This document shows, one piece after another, positions 44,194 to 52,196 of a DNA stretch of 64,000 nucleotides. Origin of the DNA: Streptomyces viridiviolaceus (GTDB lineage Bacteria > Actinomycetota > Actinomycetes > Streptomycetales > Streptomycetaceae); NCBI RefSeq assembly GCF_014650995.1, contig NZ_BMWA01000032.1, positions 4,327 to 68,326 on the forward strand. Direction: 5' to 3'. Every line of letters starts with the position of its first letter. Positions within the stretch are counted from its first letter, which is position 1. Under the pieces are notes generated by a model that saw nothing but the letters and a program-made list of their open reading frames with translations, was not told the DNA's origin and ran no database searches. The translations under genes were made by a program, and so were the position numbers.

Positions 44194-45804
44194 TCACACC
44201 GGCGTGCGGCGCACCGCCCGCCCCGCCAGTACGTCCGTGCGCCGCCCGTCCTCGATGACGAACCGGCCGTCGACCAGGACGTACGGGATGCCGGTCGGCA
44301 GCCTGCGCGGCTCCTCGAAGGTGGAGCCCGCCGCGACCGTCGCCGGGTCGAAGAGGACGATGTCGGCCCGGTACCCCTCGCGGACGAGCCCCCGGTCCGG
44401 CAGCCTGAGCCGGGCCGCCGGGCGCGCGGTGAGATGGGCCACGCACTCCTCCAGGGACAGCACCCCCAGCTCCCGCACGTAGTGACCCAGGTAGTGCGGG
44501 AAGGTGCCGTAGGCGCGCGGGTGCGGCTTGCTGCCCTGAAGGATGCCGTCCGAGCCGCCGGTGTGGACCCGGTGGCGCATGATCGCGCGGACGTTCTCCT
44601 CGTGGCCGACGTGCTGGAGGATCGTCGGGGCCAGCCGGTCCGCCAGCAGCAGGCGCCGGGCGACCTCCCAGGGCGTCTCCCCGCGCAGCCGCGCCGACTC
44701 CAGGACCGTACGGCCGACGTACTCCGCGAGCGCCGGGTCGGTCACGCCGGAGATCTCGATGGTCTCCCACTCCACGGGGACGCCGTGGCAGCCGTCGGAA
44801 CCGATCTTCTCCATGTGGTGCCGGATCCGCTCGGCGGTGGCCTCGTCGGCCAGCCGTTCCAGGACCGCCTCCGGGCCGCCCTCGCTCGCCCAGCTCGGCA
44901 GCAGCGCCACGAGGGTCGTGCAGCCCGGGGTGTAGGGATAGGTGTCGAGGGTGATGTCGGCGCCCGCGGCGAGCGCGTCGTCGAGCAGGGTCAGCAGCTC
45001 GGGCGCCCGGCCCTTGTTCACGCCGAAGTTCATGGTGGCGTGGGCGAGGTGGAGCGGGCAGCCGGCCTCGCGGGTCAGCTCCACCATCTCCTCGTAGGCC
45101 GCCAGCGCCCCGGCCCCGTACGAGCGGTGGTGCGGGCAGTAGTAGCCGCCGTACTCGGCCACCACCCGGCACAGCTCGGTCAGCTCGGCGTCCTTGGCGT
45201 ACATGCCGGGCGTGTAGGTCAGCCCGGACGACATGCCGACGGCGCCCTGCTCCATGCCCTCCGCGACCAGCCGGCGCATCCGCTCCAGCTCGGCCTCCGT
45301 CGCCTCCCGGTCCTCCCAGCCCACGGCGAGCGCGCGGACCGTGCCCTGCGGGATCAGGTAGGCGGCGTTGACCGCGATGCCCCGGTCGAGGCGGTCCAGG
45401 TACTCGCCGACCGACCGCCAGTCGAAGTCGATGTCGTCGCCGGGTCCGTTCCACCCGGCGATCGCGCGGCGCACCTCGCCGAGCGTGCGGTCGTCGACCG
45501 GCGCGTAGGAGAGCCCGTCCTGCCCGATGACCTCCAGGGTGATGCCCTGCGCGGCCTTGGCGCTGTGGTCGGGGTCCCTGAGCAGCGCCAGGTCGCTGTG
45601 GGCGTGCATGTCGACGAAGCCGGGGGAGAGGACCAGTCCCTCGGCGTCCAGCTCCCGGCGGGCCCTGGGCCGCTGGCAGCCGGCGGCCGCCGCCTCCTTG
45701 ACGACGGAGACGATCCGGCCGCCGTCGACGACCACGTCGGCGCGGTACGACGGCTCGCCGGAGCCGTCCACGACGTCGGCGTCCCGGATGACGAGCTCTT
45801 CCAC
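44194..45804 (-). CDS. N-acyl-D-amino-acid deacylase (D-aminoacylase)
   Basis: 536-aa amidohydrolase that removes the acyl group from N-acyl-D-amino acids. The metal centre is visible as VDMHAHSDLALL (about 64-75), HLAHATMNFGVNKG (about 250), LQHVGHEENVRAIM and HTGGSDGILQGSKPHPRAYG (about 430), typical of D-aminoacylases. The start is the GTG at 45804 with AGGAGG before it. It is ten bases downstream of the PLP deaminase and clearly in its operon. In this setting the substrate could be an N-acyl-D-amino acid or N-acetyl-D-glucosaminate, which is itself an N-acetylated 2-amino acid with matching C2 chemistry. Confidence 0.92.
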   Translation of the reverse strand: MEELVIRDADVVDGSGEPSYRADVVVDGGRIVSVVKEAAAAGCQRPRARRELDAEGLVLSPGFVDMHAHSDLALLRDPDHSAKAAQGITLEVIGQDGLSYAPVDDRTLGEVRRAIAGWNGPGDDIDFDWRSVGEYLDRLDRGIAVNAAYLIPQGTVRALAVGWEDREATEAELERMRRLVAEGMEQGAVGMSSGLTYTPGMYAKDAELTELCRVVAEYGGYYCPHHRSYGAGALAAYEEMVELTREAGCPLHLAHATMNFGVNKGRAPELLTLLDDALAAGADITLDTYPYTPGCTTLVALLPSWASEGGPEAVLERLADEATAERIRHHMEKIGSDGCHGVPVEWETIEISGVTDPALAEYVGRTVLESARLRGETPWEVARRLLLADRLAPTILQHVGHEENVRAIMRHRVHTGGSDGILQGSKPHPRAYGTFPHYLGHYVRELGVLSLEECVAHLTARPAARLRLPDRGLVREGYRADIVLFDPATVAAGSTFEEPRRLPTGIPYVLVDGRFVIEDGRRTDVLAGRAVRRTPV

Positions 45805-45814
45805 GGGGCCTCCT

Positions 45815-47098
45815 CTAGAAGAACGTACGGATGTAGTCGACGACCGTGCCGTCCGCCTCCGCGACCGGGATCAGCTGCCACTTGTCGAAGGACGTGCACG
45901 GGTGGGACAGGCCCATGCCGAGCCAGTCGCCGACCTGCAGCTCCGCCTCCCCGGCCGTGCGCAGCCAGGTGTGCTGGTCGGACAGGCCGGTCACCTCGAT
46001 GCCGGTGGCCGGGCGCTGCGGACCGCCGTCAGCGGGCCGTACCACCTGGGCGAAGGGCAGGTGGAGGTCGTACGCCGCGTCCCGCTTGCCCGCGTTGGTG
46101 AACGCCTGCTCCGCCGAGGGGCGGGAGACCACCTGGGACCACAGGCGGAACGCGGGCTCCAGTGCGCCTTCGGAGGGGACGCGGTTGAAGGGGGTCACCT
46201 CCCGGTAGTGCCCGTCGTCGTGGGAGACGTACGCGCCCGAGCGCAGCAGCTTCAGCACCGGCACGGAGAGTTCGGGGACCTCGGCGAACACGTCGGCCAC
46301 CGCGTCGAACCAGGCGCTGCCGCCCGCGCTCAGCACGATCTCGTCGAGCCCGGCGAACCGCCCCGCCTTGTCGAAGTCCGCCGCCAGCGCGACCAGGCGC
46401 CGCAGCCACGCGTGGACCTTCTCCGGGTCGGCCCCCGGCACCTCGCCCTCGTACCCGGCGACACCGGCCAGCCGCAGCGTCGGTGCGGCGGCCACGGCGT
46501 CGGCGACCGCCGCGCACTCCGCCTCCGTGCGCACCCCGGTGCGGGCGCCCTCGCCGGCGGCCAGTTCGACCACGACGTCCACGGGGCGGACGGCGCCCCG
46601 GAGCGCCGCGTCCATCAGCTCCACGCCGCGCACGGAGTCGACGTAGGCGATGAAGCGGAAGTCCGGGTCGGCGTCCAGTTCGGCGGACACCCAGCGCAGG
46701 GCGGAGGCGTCGACCAGTTCGTTGGCGAGGAAGACCCGCTGGACGCCGAAGGCCCGCGCCACCCGCACCTGGTGCGGCACCGCGAGCGTGATGCCCCAGG
46801 CGCCGTGCTCGATCTGGCGGTGGAAGAGCTGCGGGGCCATCGAGGTCTTGCCGTGCGGCGCGAAGGCGAGGCCGTGCCGGGCGGCGTACGTCTCCATGAG
46901 CTTCAGGTTGTGCTCCAGGCGCTCGGCGGAGAGGGCCAGCACGGGGGTGGTGAAGCCGCCGGTGAACAGATTGCGGCGCTGGCCGGCCAATTCGGCGACG
47001 GTCAGTCCGGCGGCGTCCGGCGGGAGGCCCTTGAAACGGTGGTCGATGTGCTCCTCGGCCAGGCGGGCGAGGGCTTCGGTTCCGGTGTCGAGGGCCAT
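45815..47098 (-). CDS. PLP-dependent D-amino acid deaminase/dehydratase (fold III, DSD1-like)
   Basis: 427-aa enzyme with the alanine racemase-type N-terminal barrel. The PLP Lys is in FAPHGKTSMAPQL (about 86). The C-terminal domain carries the metal site of D-serine dehydratase-like enzymes (GLSDQHTWL and GLSHPCTSFDKW). The family includes D-serine/D-threonine dehydratases, D-threonine aldolases and, as I recall, D-glucosaminate dehydratase. ATG 47098 has AGGAGG seven bases before it; the longer frame crosses the IclR-type palindrome. It leads an operon with the D-aminoacylase. Confidence 0.88.
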   Translation of the reverse strand: MALDTGTEALARLAEEHIDHRFKGLPPDAAGLTVAELAGQRRNLFTGGFTTPVLALSAERLEHNLKLMETYAARHGLAFAPHGKTSMAPQLFHRQIEHGAWGITLAVPHQVRVARAFGVQRVFLANELVDASALRWVSAELDADPDFRFIAYVDSVRGVELMDAALRGAVRPVDVVVELAAGEGARTGVRTEAECAAVADAVAAAPTLRLAGVAGYEGEVPGADPEKVHAWLRRLVALAADFDKAGRFAGLDEIVLSAGGSAWFDAVADVFAEVPELSVPVLKLLRSGAYVSHDDGHYREVTPFNRVPSEGALEPAFRLWSQVVSRPSAEQAFTNAGKRDAAYDLHLPFAQVVRPADGGPQRPATGIEVTGLSDQHTWLRTAGEAELQVGDWLGMGLSHPCTSFDKWQLIPVAEADGTVVDYIRTFF

Positions 47099-47117
47099 GG
47101 AGCCTCCTGATCTGGTG

Positions 47118-47136
47118 CGTTGCAATATCTGCAACG
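47118..47136. promoter_or_regulatory. 19-bp perfect palindrome, IclR operator candidate
   Basis: CGTTGCA (47118-47124) - ATATC - TGCAACG (47130-47136) lies 20 bases upstream of the deaminase start, in the shared 137-base control region of the two divergent operons. Length and spacing fit an IclR dimer site, and an iclR gene is in the plus-strand operon. A TTGCG half site follows near 47141. Confidence 0.65.
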
Positions 47137-47235
47137 TCCATTGCGTATGTCGCTTACTGCTGTCTAACATCTCGGCCAACGCGGGGTCAACGAAGCCGCC
47201 GCGACCCGCGAGACCTACGAGGAGCTACGACCATC

Positions 47236-48273
47236 GTGACCGCCGACGGACCCCGCACCACCGCCCCCGACGTCGTGGACGTCGTCGCGCTCGGCGAGTC
47301 CATGGTCACCTTCCTGCCCTCCCGCCCCGGCCGGCTCGCCGACGTCCCCTCCTTCGGCCGGGCCATCGGCGGCGCCGAGTCCAACGTGGCCTGCGTGCTC
47401 GCCGCCGCCGGGCACTCCACGCGCTGGGTCAGCCGGGTCGGCGCGGACGGCTTCGGCGACCACCTGGTCGAGGCCGTCGGCGCCTACGGCGTCGACGTCT
47501 CCGCCGTGCGCCGGGACCCCGCCCGCCCGACGGGCGTGTACTTCCGCACCGCCGGCGACCGGGCCACCGACGCCCACGAGGTGGCGTACTACCGGGCGGG
47601 CTCGGCGGCCTCGGCGATGACGGCCCGGAACCTGGACCTGGACGCGGTGCGGGCCGGGCGGATCCTCCACCTCTCCGGCATCACCCCCGCGCTGTCCGCC
47701 GACTGCCTGGAGCTGATGCGCGAGCTCACCGCCCGCCGCCCCGGCCGCCCCCTCGTCTCCTTCGACGTGAACCACCGGCCGGGCCTGTGGCGCGACGCGG
47801 ACGGCTCCGCGGTACTGCTGGAACTGGCCCGCGGCGCCGACATCGTGTTCGTCGGCGAGGACGAGGCCTGGGGACTCGGCGGCCCCGACGACGTCCGCGC
47901 CGCGCTGCCCGAGCCCGAGGTACTGGTCGTCAAGCAGGGCGGCACCGGCGCCACCGTCTTCCACGGGCCGCACGTCACCTTCGTGCCCGCCCTCACCGTC
48001 GACGTCGTCGCCGCCGTCGGAGCCGGCGACGCCTTCGCCGCCGGGTTCCTCTCCGCCACCCTGCGCGGACTGCCCGTCCGCGCCCGTCTCCGCCACGGCC
48101 ACCTGATGGCCGCCGCCGCCCTCACCGTGGCCGGCGACCTCGCCGAGCCCCCCGCCCGGCACCACGCCGACCGCCTGGCCGCCCTCGACGACGGCGCGTG
48201 GGGGAGACTTCGACTCGGCCCCGGCTGGACACAGGCCGACGAAGGGGCCGACGAGGAGGTACGCACGCCATGA
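47236..48273 (+). CDS. PfkB-family sugar/sugar-acid kinase (2-keto-3-deoxygluconate kinase type)
   Basis: 345-aa ribokinase-fold enzyme. The N-terminus VVALGESMVTFLPSRPG with a GGAESNVA segment (about 44-51) matches KDG kinases. The C-terminal catalytic motif is VGAGDAFAAGFL (about 258-269), with the Asp as base. ALGESM and the GGAESN stretch are typical of 2-dehydro-3-deoxygluconokinase annotations, though fructokinases are similar. The start is a GTG with GAGGAG upstream. The stop overlaps the iclR start (ATGA). Confidence 0.85.
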   Translation: MTADGPRTTAPDVVDVVALGESMVTFLPSRPGRLADVPSFGRAIGGAESNVACVLAAAGHSTRWVSRVGADGFGDHLVEAVGAYGVDVSAVRRDPARPTGVYFRTAGDRATDAHEVAYYRAGSAASAMTARNLDLDAVRAGRILHLSGITPALSADCLELMRELTARRPGRPLVSFDVNHRPGLWRDADGSAVLLELARGADIVFVGEDEAWGLGGPDDVRAALPEPEVLVVKQGGTGATVFHGPHVTFVPALTVDVVAAVGAGDAFAAGFLSATLRGLPVRARLRHGHLMAAAALTVAGDLAEPPARHHADRLAALDDGAWGRLRLGPGWTQADEGADEEVRTP

Positions 48274-49061
48274 GCCAGACAGTCGACCGCGCGCTCAGCA
48301 TCCTGCCGCTGCTCGCCGAGGGCCCCGCCGACCTGGGCCGGGTCGCCGACCGCCTCGGCGTGCACAAGTCCACGGCCCTGCGCCTGCTGCGCACCCTGCA
48401 CGAGCACGGCTTCGTCTACCGCCAGTCCGACCAGCGCTACCGCCTCGGCGCCCGGCTGATCGCCCTCGCCCAGGAGGCGATGGAGAACCTCGACGTCCGC
48501 GAGATCGCCCACCCCCACCTGGTACGCCTCAACGAGCAGTGCGGACACACCGTCCACCTCGCCGTGTACGAGGAGGACGAGGTCCTCTACATCGACAAGG
48601 TCGAGAGCCGCTACCCGGTCCGCATGTACTCCCGGATCGGCAAGCCCGTCGCCATCACCGTCGCGGCCGTGGCCAAGCTGCTCCTGGCCGACCTCCCCGA
48701 GAACGAGCGCCGCGCCGTCGTTGAGAAGCTCGACTACCCCCTGTACACGGCCCGTTCGACGCCCCACGCCGAGGCCTTCCTGAAGGAGCTGGCCAAGGTG
48801 CGCGAACAGGGCTGGGCCACCGACCTCGGTGGCCACGAGGAGTCCATCAACTGCGTCGCCGCTCCCATCCGGGGCGCCGACGGCCGCGTGGTCGCCGCGA
48901 TGTCGGTCTCCGCGCCGAACGTCGTCGTCACCGCCGACGAACTCCTCACGCTGCTCCCGCTGGTGCGCCGTACGGCGGACGCCATCAGCGGCGAGTACTC
49001 CGGCAGGACCCCCGTGCACCATGCCGACCCCCTGCACCACCCCGAGAAGGAAACCCCATGA
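48270..49061 (+). CDS. IclR-family transcriptional regulator
   Basis: 263-aa regulator. The N-terminal winged HTH is SQTVDRALSILPLLAEGPADLGRVADRLGVHKSTALRLLRTL (about 2-43, in parts). The IclR ligand domain follows (HLAVYEEDEVLYIDKVESR, AKLLLADLP, CVAAPIRGADGRVVAAMSVSAP). Its start overlaps the kinase stop and its stop overlaps the ridA start by ATGA, so kinase, iclR and ridA are one tightly coupled unit. It probably binds the 19-bp palindrome at 47118. The KdgR subgroup of IclR senses 2-keto-3-deoxygluconate, which would fit the kinase. Confidence 0.92.
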   Translation: MSQTVDRALSILPLLAEGPADLGRVADRLGVHKSTALRLLRTLHEHGFVYRQSDQRYRLGARLIALAQEAMENLDVREIAHPHLVRLNEQCGHTVHLAVYEEDEVLYIDKVESRYPVRMYSRIGKPVAITVAAVAKLLLADLPENERRAVVEKLDYPLYTARSTPHAEAFLKELAKVREQGWATDLGGHEESINCVAAPIRGADGRVVAAMSVSAPNVVVTADELLTLLPLVRRTADAISGEYSGRTPVHHADPLHHPEKETP

Positions 49062-49468
49062 CCGACAAGATCGCCCTCACCCCCGCGACCCACACCGTCC
49101 CGCCGGCGAAGTTCTCCCACGGCGTCAAGAAGGGCAACGTCCTCCAGGTCGCCGGCCAGGTCGGCTTCCTCCCCCACGAGGAGGGCAAGGCTCCCACTCC
49201 GGCCGGCCCGACCCTGCGCGAGCAGACCCTCCAGACCCTCGCCAACGTCAAGGCGATCCTCGAAGAGGGCGGCGCCTCCTGGGACGACGTGATGATGATC
49301 CGCGTCTACCTCACCGACGTGGACCACTTCGCCGAGATGAACGAGATCTACAACGCCTACTTCGCGGAGCAGGGCCTCACCCAGCCGCCCGCCGCACGCA
49401 CGACCGTCTACGTCGGCCTTCCCGCGGGTCTCCTCATCGAGATCGACGCCCTCGCCGTACTGGGCTGA
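49058..49468 (+). CDS. ridA: RidA/YjgF enamine-imine deaminase
   Basis: 136-aa trimeric enzyme that hydrolyses reactive enamines and imines released by PLP dehydratases to ketoacids and ammonia. The family features NVLQVAGQVGF, VKAILEEGGASWDDVM, VYLTDVDHFAEMNEIY and the substrate-binding Arg in PPAARTTVYVGLP (about 114) are present. Being coupled in the same operon set as a PLP deaminase supports its direct use on that enzyme's product. It overlaps iclR by four bases. A strong hairpin separates it from the permease. Confidence 0.93.
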   Translation: MTDKIALTPATHTVPPAKFSHGVKKGNVLQVAGQVGFLPHEEGKAPTPAGPTLREQTLQTLANVKAILEEGGASWDDVMMIRVYLTDVDHFAEMNEIYNAYFAEQGLTQPPAARTTVYVGLPAGLLIEIDALAVLG

Positions 49469-49508
49469 CGGCTCCTCACCTCCCCCCCCGCACGTCGTAC
49501 TTCCGAGA

Positions 49509-49548
49509 CGGCACGGCGCCCCCTCATCCCCCCTGGGGCGCCGTGCCG
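49509..49548. terminator. 14-bp perfect hairpin between ridA and the permease
   Basis: CGGCACGGCGCCCC (49509-49522) and GGGGCGCCGTGCCG (49535-49548) with a 12-base loop. It may be a partial terminator that lowers or separates permease expression. Confidence 0.7.
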
Positions 49549-49597
49549 CGCTCCGCCCTGCCCGAAAGCAGTATGTGTTTACGCAGAGGACCCCCGC

Positions 49598-51085
49598 ATG
49601 TCCCATCTGTCCCTCCCGCTCGCCGCATCCGCCCCCGCCGAGACCCCACCCCACACCGGCGGCCTGCTCCTCCTGATCGACGGCACGGCCGGCCTGCTGA
49701 CCGTCGCCGCGATCGGCATCGCGCTCCTGCTCTTCCTGATCATCAAGGTGCGGCTCCAGCCGTTCGTCGCGCTGCTCGCCGTCTCCATAGCCGTCGGCCT
49801 GCTCGCCGGCCTGTCGGTCACCGAACTCTTCGGCACCGTCCAGAAGTCCGACGCCGTCTCCACCATCGAGTCCGGCATGGGCGGCATCCTCGGCCATGTC
49901 GCGATCATCATCGGCCTCGGCACCATGCTCGGCGCGATCCTCGAAGTCAGCGGCGGCGCGGAAGTGCTGGCATCGCGCCTGCTGGGGATGTTCGGCGAGA
50001 AGCGCGCCCCGCTCGCCATGGGCCTGACCGGCCTGATCTTCGGCGTCCCCGTCTTCTTCGACGTCGGCATCTTCGTCCTCGCGCCGATCGTCTACGCCGC
50101 CGCCAAGCGCTCCGGCAAGTCGGTCCTGCTCTACTGCCTGCCCCTGCTGGCCGGCCTCTCCATGACCCACGCCTTCCTGCCGCCGCACCCCGGCCCCGTG
50201 GCCGCCGCCGGCCTGCTGCACGTGGACCTCGGCTGGGTGATCCTCATGGGCATCGTCTGCGGCATCCCCGCGGTGCTCGCCGCGTGGGCGTTCTCGGCCT
50301 GGATCGGCCGCCGCATCTTCGTCGCCGTCCCCCAGGACATGGTGGAGGCCGCCGAGGAGGCCAAGCAGGCCGTGCTCGCCGAGCAGCGCGCGTCCGGCGT
50401 GGAGCCGCGGGAGACACCCGTCCCGCTCGGCACGGTCCTCGGCATCATCGGCACCCCGCTGGTCCTGATCCTCGCCGCGACCTTCTCCTCCATCGCCCTG
50501 GACCCCTCCACCACCCGCTCGGTGATCGAGTTCTTCGGCAACCCCTTCGTGGCCCTGACCATCGCGCTGTTCCTCGCCTACTACCTGCTCGGCGTACGGC
50601 GCGGCTGGTCCCGCAAGTCCCTGGAGACCGTCTCGACGTCCTCGCTCAAGCCGGTCGGCAACATCCTGCTGGTCGTCGGCGCGGGTGGCGTCTTCGGCGC
50701 CATCCTCAAGGCCAGCGGCGTCGCCCAGGCCCTCTCCGACACCTTCAACGACGTCGGCCTGCCGGTGATCGTCCTGTCCTACCTGATCTCCGTCGTGCTG
50801 CGGGTCGCCCAGGGCTCGGCGACGGTGGCCATCGTGACGACCGCGGGCATCGTCGCCCCGCTGCTCGCCGAGGGCGACCACTCCCAGGCGTTCGTCGCCC
50901 TGGTCATCATGGCCATCTCGGCGGGCTCCATCTTCGCCTCCCACGTCAACGACGGCGGCTTCTGGATGGTCGCCAAGTACTTCGGCATCAGCGAACGGGA
51001 CACGCTCAAGACGTGGACCGTGCTGGAGAGCGTGCTGTCGCTCGGCGGCTTCGCGGTCGCGGCGGTGATCAGCCTGTTCGTGTAG
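49598..51085 (+). CDS. GntP-family permease
   Basis: 495-aa transporter with about twelve helices, of the GntP family (proton symport of gluconate, other sugar acids, or D-serine for DsdX). Family features are visible: FVALLAVSIAVGLLAGL, GGILGHVAIIIGLGTMLGAILE, FFDVGIFVLAPIVY, HAFLPPHPGPVAAAG and the C-terminal RVAQGSATVAIVTTAGI with HVNDGGFWMV. A Glu-rich cytoplasmic loop lies near 245-270. It is the last gene of the cluster and the probable importer of the pathway substrate. Confidence 0.92.
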   Translation: MSHLSLPLAASAPAETPPHTGGLLLLIDGTAGLLTVAAIGIALLLFLIIKVRLQPFVALLAVSIAVGLLAGLSVTELFGTVQKSDAVSTIESGMGGILGHVAIIIGLGTMLGAILEVSGGAEVLASRLLGMFGEKRAPLAMGLTGLIFGVPVFFDVGIFVLAPIVYAAAKRSGKSVLLYCLPLLAGLSMTHAFLPPHPGPVAAAGLLHVDLGWVILMGIVCGIPAVLAAWAFSAWIGRRIFVAVPQDMVEAAEEAKQAVLAEQRASGVEPRETPVPLGTVLGIIGTPLVLILAATFSSIALDPSTTRSVIEFFGNPFVALTIALFLAYYLLGVRRGWSRKSLETVSTSSLKPVGNILLVVGAGGVFGAILKASGVAQALSDTFNDVGLPVIVLSYLISVVLRVAQGSATVAIVTTAGIVAPLLAEGDHSQAFVALVIMAISAGSIFASHVNDGGFWMVAKYFGISERDTLKTWTVLESVLSLGGFAVAAVISLFV

Positions 51086-51150
51086 GAGTCTGATAACGAA
51101 GTCGGGGCTGGCTGTGTCCGGCACAGGATCGTCGACCATACTGCTCCGCT

Positions 51151-51753
51151 GTGGAGCAGCGCATAGGTTCGAGCAGCCAGCCCCTGGAAGGCGCCGGATT
51201 CGACCCGGCCTTCATCCCCGGGCTCACGAAGCCCGCGTCCGGTGAACCGCGGGACGCGGAGCCGGAGAAGACGGAGACGAAGGCCGAGGCCGAGGAGCCC
51301 CGTGACGCGGAGGAGGCCCCCGAGAAGGCGGCGGCCGCCGAGGCGACCGAGGAGACCGGCGCAGCCGAGTCCGACGACGAGGACGGCCCCGTCTTCGAGG
51401 CGGCCGACCGCCGCGCCCGGATCGTCGCCGACCACAAGGGCGTCCGACTCGCCCTCGACGACCAGGAGTGCGAGTTCCGCTGGGACGAGATCGGGGCGGT
51501 CGAGACGGAGACGGCCCGCTTCGGCAAGCGTTTCACCGTCACCGTGCACACCACCGACCGCCGCTGGTACCCCATCGAGGTCGAGGCGCCCGCGAGGAGC
51601 CGCTTCAAGGACTGGGAGTCCGCGCTGGACGAGGTCCTGGACGCGTACTTCGAGGACGGCGACGACCGGTCCGAGGACGCCGGGGAGTCCGAGGACGCCG
51701 GGGAGTCCGAGGAGGCCGGGGAGTCCGAGGAGGCCGGCAAGGGCGCCGAGTAG
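51151..51753 (+). CDS. Acidic protein with a short C-terminal repeat
   Basis: 200-aa soluble protein. A Glu/Ala-rich disordered first 90 residues is followed by a compact beta-rich domain (ARIVADHKGVRLALDDQECEF to YPIEVEAPARSRFKDWESAL) that looks PH-like. The tail is four copies of the hexapeptide SE[DE]AGE/K. The start is a GTG; CATACT lies eight bases before it, so it may be leaderless. No family name known to me. Confidence 0.75.
   Translation: MEQRIGSSSQPLEGAGFDPAFIPGLTKPASGEPRDAEPEKTETKAEAEEPRDAEEAPEKAAAAEATEETGAAESDDEDGPVFEAADRRARIVADHKGVRLALDDQECEFRWDEIGAVETETARFGKRFTVTVHTTDRRWYPIEVEAPARSRFKDWESALDEVLDAYFEDGDDRSEDAGESEDAGESEEAGESEEAGKGAE
51670..51741 (+). repeat. Four 18-bp tandem repeats inside the coding region
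   Basis: TCCGAGGACGCCGGGGAG is repeated four times with GAC to GAG changes. It encodes the hexapeptide tail of the acidic protein and is in frame, so copy number changes would not break the gene. Confidence 0.85.
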
Positions 51754-52196
51754 GCACATCACGTCACCTTCTTGGCCGTGAACGGCCGAGCTTGTGCACT
51801 CGGTCGTTCACACCTCGTCGCGCTCCCGACTGCCCCCTACGACGGGACGGTCACGGGTCGCATCCACCCTCTCCCCGAGGTTCAGGGGGAGGGTGCGGGT
51901 GCGGTGACGACCACCCACGCCGAGCGTGCGCGGTCGCGCACGTTCACCCCAGCGACGACATCGGCGGGGCCGGCGATGGGCGGGCGGCTCATGGGACGGT
52001 TGTTCGCATCCCCCGGCTCCGCCGGCAGCCGTGCGGCCGCTCCGCGCCCGGCCCGGCAGATGCGGCGACGCTCCGCGTCACGGCCGCGAGAAGCGATTCC
52101 TCCCCGGCGTGAACGCGGGGCATCCTCGCCAGAATCCGGTGAAGATCCCTGCACGCCCTCTTGTCCCACCGGCGCCATTGGGCTTTCTTGACCTTC
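51754..52196. other. Intergenic region with two hairpins
   Basis: No gene is seen in about 440 bases. GTGAACGGCCGAG (51778-51790) pairs with CTCGGTCGTTCAC (51799-51811) at twelve of thirteen positions. A C-rich/G-rich hairpin lies at 51865-51895. The first probably ends the acidic protein transcript. The long remaining leader of the transporter gene may carry its promoter, but no conserved riboswitch was recognised. Confidence 0.5.

Noticed and set aside
51754..52196. Possible metal riboswitch before the Nramp-like gene
   Set aside because: Two hairpins are present but no conserved Mn2+ riboswitch core could be seen, and the transporter lacks classic Nramp metal motifs.
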